Shown piece by piece: positions 5,579 through 9,230 of a DNA stretch of 9,230 bases. The DNA comes from Terriglobia bacterium (GTDB lineage Bacteria; Acidobacteriota; Terriglobia; UBA7540), in NCBI GenBank assembly GCA_030042795.1, contig JASHYZ010000337.1, forward strand, positions 1 through 9,230, read 5' to 3'. Below the pieces are notes generated by a model. The model did not search any database and was not told the origin of the DNA. It saw nothing but the letters and a program-made list of their open reading frames with translations. Numbering within the stretch: position 1 is the stretch's first letter; each line of letters starts with the position of its first letter. The translations under genes were made by a program, and so were the position numbers.

Positions 5579-6136
5579 TCAGGTTTCCTCAGGTTCCCAT
5601 TGAACGTCATAGTCGTCGGGAACTCTGAGCCGTTCGATGCCAAATCGCATAATTGTTTTGTAAAACGATGTGCTGGCTCGTCGTTGAAACCAGCCCGCGG
5701 AACACCACGGATACAATGAGGGCTCCGAAACCAGATTGTGGTGTACGGCGTTCCGGTGAACGTAGCTTAGCCTCGCGAAATATGATTTCTGGTAGCTGAG
5801 ACGAGTTTCCCAGTACTGAAACCAGACTCGGCGATCTAGAGCGGCGTCCCCTTCGTTGATTACCCTCGAGGTTGTGGAATGTAGTTCGTTAATGAGAGGC
5901 CGTAGAGTCTCTGCATTGGGAGGCGACAGACCAATAAAGTGGTAGTGATTCGAGAAAACCGCCCAAGCCTGAAGATTCCAGCGGTACTTGGCTGCTAGCA
6001 TCTGGAGGGTATCACATAGCAAACGCAGGCTCTTGGTTCCGCTGAAATGGTGCCGCTTCAGATACGTCCCGCAGGTCACCATGTAGGCCCCGGCTTCTGT
6101 CAAGCGGTGGACCGGGCTGTGAGGCCAGTCAGTCAT
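5579..6136 (-). CDS. REP-associated tyrosine transposase (RAYT), HUH/Y1 superfamily
   Basis: From the ATG at 6136 the protein has 185 residues, a usual RAYT length. It opens MTDWPHSPVHRLTEAG and continues AYMVTCGTY (17-25), the typical RAYT/Y1 N-terminus. The metal-binding HUH motif is H64-Y65-H66 within SNHYHFIGL. The likely nucleophile is Y125 in LSYVHRNAVHHNLV (123-136), where RAYTs usually carry a Y-I/V-H-x-N-P-V-K-H-G-type motif. Such enzymes cut and join single-stranded DNA at REP sequences. The frame stays open upstream to a GTG at 6187, but those 17 residues lack family resemblance and neither start has a clear Shine-Dalgarno. The flanking REP copies in direct orientation (5538-5577 and 6261-6300) strongly support the identification. 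The catalytic residues appear intact, so the gene may be active. Confidence 0.88.
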   Translation of the reverse strand: MTDWPHSPVHRLTEAGAYMVTCGTYLKRHHFSGTKSLRLLCDTLQMLAAKYRWNLQAWAVFSNHYHFIGLSPPNAETLRPLINELHSTTSRVINEGDAALDRRVWFQYWETRLSYQKSYFARLSYVHRNAVHHNLVSEPSLYPWCSAGWFQRRASTSFYKTIMRFGIERLRVPDDYDVQWEPEET

Positions 6137-6225
6137 CAGCAGTGGGGAATCTTCTCGCGAGGTAAACCGACGAGATTTCCTTAACACATAGCATATGCGC
6201 CAAACTGCAAAAAACTTACCACATT

Positions 6226-6247
6226 TGTTCAGATTTCATCCTGAACA
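6226..6247. promoter_or_regulatory. Inverted repeat upstream of the transposase gene
   Basis: TGTTCAG (6226-6232) and CTGAACA (6241-6247) form a perfect 7-bp inverted repeat around an 8-bp AT-rich centre. It lies about 90 bp upstream of the RAYT ATG and 14 bp from REP copy 3. It could be a regulator binding site or simply part of the element's end; there is no direct evidence of function. Confidence 0.3.
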
Positions 6248-6260
6248 GACATCCAGTTTG

Positions 6261-6300
6261 AAGGCGGCGTCAAGCCGCCACACTCCATGGCGCTTCGCGC
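6261..6300 (+). repeat. REP copy 3, upstream of the transposase and downstream of the permease
   Basis: This is the same 40-bp unit as copy 2 in the same orientation, with one substitution (A at 6280 in place of G). The hairpin GGCGGC-GTCAA-GCCGCC is intact at 6263-6279. It lies 40 nt after the permease stop codon, so it also falls in that gene's 3' untranslated region and could protect or end its transcript. Confidence 0.85.
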
Positions 6301-6340
6301 AGGCTACCCGCAAGCCCACCACCGGGTTTAGAAACACGCA

Positions 6341-8938
6341 CTACTCTTCGCGCAACACCTGCATGGGATCGATACGGGCCGCGCGAGCAGCGGGTAGAAT
6401 TGACGCGCCGGCGGCCACCGCCAGGATTAGGAACACGACTCCCACGAGTGTGGTAGCATCCGACGGTGATACGCCGTAGAGCATTCCCGCGAGCAGCCGC
6501 GAGAACACGGCCGCCAGCGCCAGACCGCCGATGCAGCCCAAGGCCGCAACGCCCAAAGCTTCGAGAAAAAACTGCCGCACCACTTGTCCGCAGAGAGCGC
6601 CCAGCGCCAGCCGCAAGCCCACTTCGCGACGCCGGATGTTGACGAAGTAGCTGACCGTGCCATAAAGGCCAAGGCAGGCCAGTGAAACAGCCGTGAGCGC
6701 GAAAAACACCAGCAGGACGGTACGCAGGCGGGTATCCGCGAACGCATCGCTAAGGTGGTCGGTGAGCGGCATGATGTCGAATACGGAGCGCGCCGGCTCA
6801 ATTTCGTGAATTTTGCGGCGCAGGGTTTGGGCCATGGTCATAGGCTCGGCTCGTGTGCGGATAAGGTAGTGCGGATCGGGATCAGGAGCGCTGCCGCACC
6901 AGTAAACTGTGGGCGCGGGCGCGTGATTAATGCCCTCCTCCCTGGCGTCGCCGACGATGCCTCGAATTTCGCCGGGCCCCAAGAATGCATTATCTGCCGC
7001 CACCAGATGATGTCCGATAACCGTTGAGCCAGGTAGATAAATGTTCGCGAAGCTGCGGTTCACGACGACTCCAGCATTCGCGGGAGTCTCACGGCAGGGT
7101 TCGCCGGCCAGAAGGGGAATTTGCATTGTTTTGAAATAGCCGGGAGAGACAAACCGGCTTTCCACCATCATTTTGCGGCCCGGCTCCAACCCTCCCTCGG
7201 CAAGCTTCAGCTCGATTTGATACTGTGTCGGAACCCCCGGAACCGTGGCTGAGGTTGCCGCTGCTTCCACGCCAGGGACACTACGCAATGCGTCCAGAGT
7301 CCGATCGACCCGCTGCGTGAGGGCTTTCATGTTCGCGGTCTCGCCATAACCGCCGGTAATGTGAAGCGTGAGAACGTGATCCGGGTTGAAGCCCGGTGAC
7401 ACGCGGCCCAACGCCTGAAAACTGCGCAGCAGGAGCCCGGCTCCGGCGAGCAAGGTTACGGCTAACGCAACCTGCACTCCTACTAACAGCCACTGCAATC
7501 GGCTGCGCGTGGAGACCTGGGTGCGGTTGGCCTGCGCCATTGAGCCCGAGAGATTGCGGCGCGTGGCGCGCAGGGCAGGAAACAGACCACACAAGAAAGT
7601 GGCCACAACGGCACAGGCAAGAGTGTACAGCACGATTCTCCAGTCCAGCCCGATCTCCTCGCCGCGCGGCAGGTTCGCTGCAAGAGCGTGAAACGCGTGC
7701 GAGGCGCCAGTTGCCACGGCGAGGCCTAATGCGGCTCCGGCGAGCGCCAGAACGAAGGCCTCCGTCAGCAATTGGGCCAGGACTGCGGATCGAGAGGCAC
7801 CCAGCGAGAATCGAATGGCGATCTCGTGCTGGCGCTGGGTAGCGCGGGCGAGTAGCAAAGCCGCAATGTTGGTGCAGGCAATCAGGAGCAGCAGGGAAAC
7901 CGAGCCATACAGGATCCACAGTGATCCTTGCACTTCGCCCACGATGGTGTCTTTCAACGGCTGGACGTGGACGGTCAGTTCGGCATCGGTCCTCGGATAT
8001 TGCTTGCCGAGTTGCGTCTGGACCGTGGACAGGTTGGCTTGCGCCTGCTCCACCGTGATACCGGGCTTCATCCGCCCGATAGTGATGAACCAGGTGGACT
8101 CGCGGCTCTGGGCGTAGGGCGCGTTCATCGGCACTGCGGACCACACGTCCACGTCGCGCTCGGGAAACAGAAACGAGGCAGGCATAACGCCGATGATCGT
8201 GTACGAGTAACCGCTCATATGAAGTTTCTTCCCTACCGCGTCAGGATTGGCCCCGAAGTGGCTGCGCCAGTAGCGGTCGCTGATGAGAGCCGCCTCGGGT
8301 CCGCCAAATCGTTCTTCGTCAGGATTGAAGTCTCGCCCTAGCGCCGGCGCGACTCCCCACACCTGAAGGAATCGCGGGGTCACGGCGGCCATCGTCACCT
8401 TCTCGGGCAGAGCACCCGACGTCTCGGATTCATCTTGCGTGTAGTATCCCGCGATGGCTTGGAAAGTGGAGTTCATGCGGTTCCAGTCTTCCAACCGGAC
8501 GGGTGCCGCACTTCCGGCGTTGCCAGGGATTTTGGGATTAAACTGGCCGATCTTCACCAGTTCGTCGCTGTCGGGAAATGGCAAAGGCCGAAGGACAACC
8601 GCGTCGAGAGCCGAGAACACGGCGCTGTTGGCTCCAATCCCGAGCGCCAGGGTTGCCACGACGGTGATGGAAAAGACGGGCGATTTGCGCACGAAGCGAA
8701 GGGCTGATTTCAGGTTAGCGAGCGCACTCTCGATCAGAGGAAGGCGGTAAACGTCCTGCACTTCTTCCTTGATCTGTTGCTGACCGCCAAATTCCAGCAC
8801 GGCCCGCCTTCGTGCCTCTTCCGGCTCAAGACCCGCCGCGATGTTGGCTTCAGTCAGCTCTTCGATGTGGAACCGAAGCTCAGAATCCACCTGATTATCG
8901 CGCAGGCGTTTGCCCAAAAATGATTTCCACCAATTCAT
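6341..8938 (-). CDS. ADOP-family MacB/FtsX-like permease (orphan ABC permease)
   Basis: The 865-residue protein has the ADOP (acidobacterial duplicated orphan permease) layout. A soluble N-terminal segment of about 80 residues (MNWWKSFLGKRLRDNQV, then ELRFHIEE) precedes TM1 at about 88-110, with LALGIGANSAVFS at 97-109. A large extracytoplasmic MacB-type domain (about 115-335) is followed by TMs near 341-366, 388-413 and 434-455. The second half repeats this: TM near 482-505, a second periplasmic domain (about 515-735), then TMs near 740-765, 790-815 and 828-850. The duplication shows directly in E372-IAIRFSLGA and E772-VGLRLALGA, exactly 400 residues apart. No ATPase gene is adjacent, so it may use a distant ABC ATPase or act differently. 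AGGGAG lies seven nt before the ATG. It sits 25 nt downstream of the padR-like gene, so the two are probably cotranscribed. The substrate is unknown. Confidence 0.93.
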   Translation of the reverse strand: MNWWKSFLGKRLRDNQVDSELRFHIEELTEANIAAGLEPEEARRRAVLEFGGQQQIKEEVQDVYRLPLIESALANLKSALRFVRKSPVFSITVVATLALGIGANSAVFSALDAVVLRPLPFPDSDELVKIGQFNPKIPGNAGSAAPVRLEDWNRMNSTFQAIAGYYTQDESETSGALPEKVTMAAVTPRFLQVWGVAPALGRDFNPDEERFGGPEAALISDRYWRSHFGANPDAVGKKLHMSGYSYTIIGVMPASFLFPERDVDVWSAVPMNAPYAQSRESTWFITIGRMKPGITVEQAQANLSTVQTQLGKQYPRTDAELTVHVQPLKDTIVGEVQGSLWILYGSVSLLLLIACTNIAALLLARATQRQHEIAIRFSLGASRSAVLAQLLTEAFVLALAGAALGLAVATGASHAFHALAANLPRGEEIGLDWRIVLYTLACAVVATFLCGLFPALRATRRNLSGSMAQANRTQVSTRSRLQWLLVGVQVALAVTLLAGAGLLLRSFQALGRVSPGFNPDHVLTLHITGGYGETANMKALTQRVDRTLDALRSVPGVEAAATSATVPGVPTQYQIELKLAEGGLEPGRKMMVESRFVSPGYFKTMQIPLLAGEPCRETPANAGVVVNRSFANIYLPGSTVIGHHLVAADNAFLGPGEIRGIVGDAREEGINHAPAPTVYWCGSAPDPDPHYLIRTRAEPMTMAQTLRRKIHEIEPARSVFDIMPLTDHLSDAFADTRLRTVLLVFFALTAVSLACLGLYGTVSYFVNIRRREVGLRLALGALCGQVVRQFFLEALGVAALGCIGGLALAAVFSRLLAGMLYGVSPSDATTLVGVVFLILAVAAGASILPAARAARIDPMQVLREE

Positions 8939-8945
8939 GTGTCAT

Positions 8946-8951
8946 CTCCCT
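8946..8951 (-). promoter_or_regulatory. Ribosome binding site of the permease gene
   Basis: On the minus strand AGGGAG precedes the ATG at 8938 by seven nt, within the 25-nt gap after the padR-like stop codon. It supports the start MNWWKSFL, which is also the typical start of this permease family. Confidence 0.6.
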
Positions 8952-8963
8952 GCGAGCATCAGG

Positions 8964-9230
8964 CTATGACGCCGTCTCAAGGATTTGGGCCACGGCCCCG
9001 GCGAGACGGTGCCAATTCGATTCCTCTTTGCCCAACTGCCTGCGCCCCTTCGCCGATAATCTGTAAAACTTCGCTTGCCGGCCGTTGTCAGATTCGCCCC
9101 AGTCAGATTCGAGCCAGCCGCGCTTTTCCAGCCGATGCAAGGCCGGATAAAGCGAGCCTTGCTGAACGCGCAGCACGTCCTTGGAAATCTGCCGGATTCT
9201 AAGGGAAATGCCGTACCCGTGAACCGGGCC
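8964..9230 (-). CDS. PadR-family transcriptional regulator (5' end beyond window)
   Basis: The frame stays open to the window edge, giving 88 codons before TAG (8964-8966). The visible part starts GPVHGYGISLRIRQISKD and continues VLRVQQGSLYPALHRLEKRG, the PadR winged-helix core: HGYGI at the second helix and GSLYPALHRLE as the recognition helix. The wing follows (WGESDNGRQAKFYRLSAKG). About 25-30 N-terminal residues are missing. Starting the gene at the GTG of 9176 would cut through the DNA-binding helix, so that codon is an internal valine. PadR proteins with only a short C-terminal part, ending here in LAGAVAQILETAS, commonly sit directly upstream of ADOP permease genes in Acidobacteriota and probably repress their own operon. 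The operator would lie outside the window. Confidence 0.92.
   Translation of the reverse strand, partial: GPVHGYGISLRIRQISKDVLRVQQGSLYPALHRLEKRGWLESDWGESDNGRQAKFYRLSAKGRRQLGKEESNWHRLAGAVAQILETAS

Noticed and set aside
6137..6187. GTG start at 6187 for the transposase, adding 17 residues
   Set aside because: The added residues have no resemblance to RAYT N-termini, and the ATG at 6136 gives the usual WPH-x-P-V-H beginning.
6226..6247. LexA (SOS) box
   Set aside because: The half-sites are GTTC...GAAC, the reverse order of the GAAC...GTTC box known from Gram-positive LexA, so no match is claimed.
5474..6300. CRISPR array
   Set aside because: There are only three 40-bp repeats in mixed orientation with unequal spacing and a gene between them; this is a REP/RAYT arrangement.
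7281..8144. Minus-strand open frame of about 287 codons
   Set aside because: It is an out-of-frame shadow inside the permease gene; the permease frame has clear family motifs throughout.

Overview
The window looks like chromosomal DNA from an uncultured or soil Acidobacteriota member. The main evidence is a PadR-type regulator followed by a MacB/FtsX-like permease with no ATPase (the ADOP family, characteristic of Acidobacteriota). A GC-rich base composition and family-level protein resemblances agree with this. The assignment is inferred from gene content, with no database search.

Layout. Positions 1-74 hold the last codons of a plus-strand gene whose C-terminus resembles anthranilate phosphoribosyltransferase (TrpD). 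Converging on it is a tightly packed minus-strand operon read from about 3060 down to 171: mazG, then a GNAT acyltransferase (ATGA overlap), then a MenC/N-succinylamino acid racemase-family enolase-superfamily enzyme (20-nt overlap). A good sigma70-like promoter (TTGCCA-N17-TAAAGT) precedes mazG. Divergent from it is a 72-residue single-pass membrane protein with a strong ribosome binding site. Between that small gene and the next lies an 85-bp nested inverted-repeat element of the ATTCCCGC/GCGGGAAT type. Positions 3629-5314 encode a large GMC flavoprotein oxidoreductase with a cysteine cluster, and 6341-8938 encode the permease, preceded by the 5'-truncated padR-like gene (8964 to the window edge).

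The most striking region is 5474-6300. A REP-associated tyrosine transposase (RAYT, HUH/Y1 superfamily) is framed by three copies of one 40-bp REP sequence. Two copies form a perfect 40-bp inverted repeat immediately beyond the transposase stop codon, and the third, with one substitution, lies upstream of the gene. This is a compact RAYT/REP module inserted between two otherwise unrelated genes.

How the genes may work together. The GNAT plus racemase pair matches the known logic of N-succinylation followed by racemisation of N-succinyl amino acids (D- to L-amino acid conversion), so the menC-like gene may not be a menaquinone gene. No other men gene and no desuccinylase is in the window. The GMC enzyme has Cys spacing like that of Fe-S-containing FAD sugar dehydrogenases, but its usual small subunit and cytochrome partner are not visible here. 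The PadR/permease pair probably forms a self-regulated unit.
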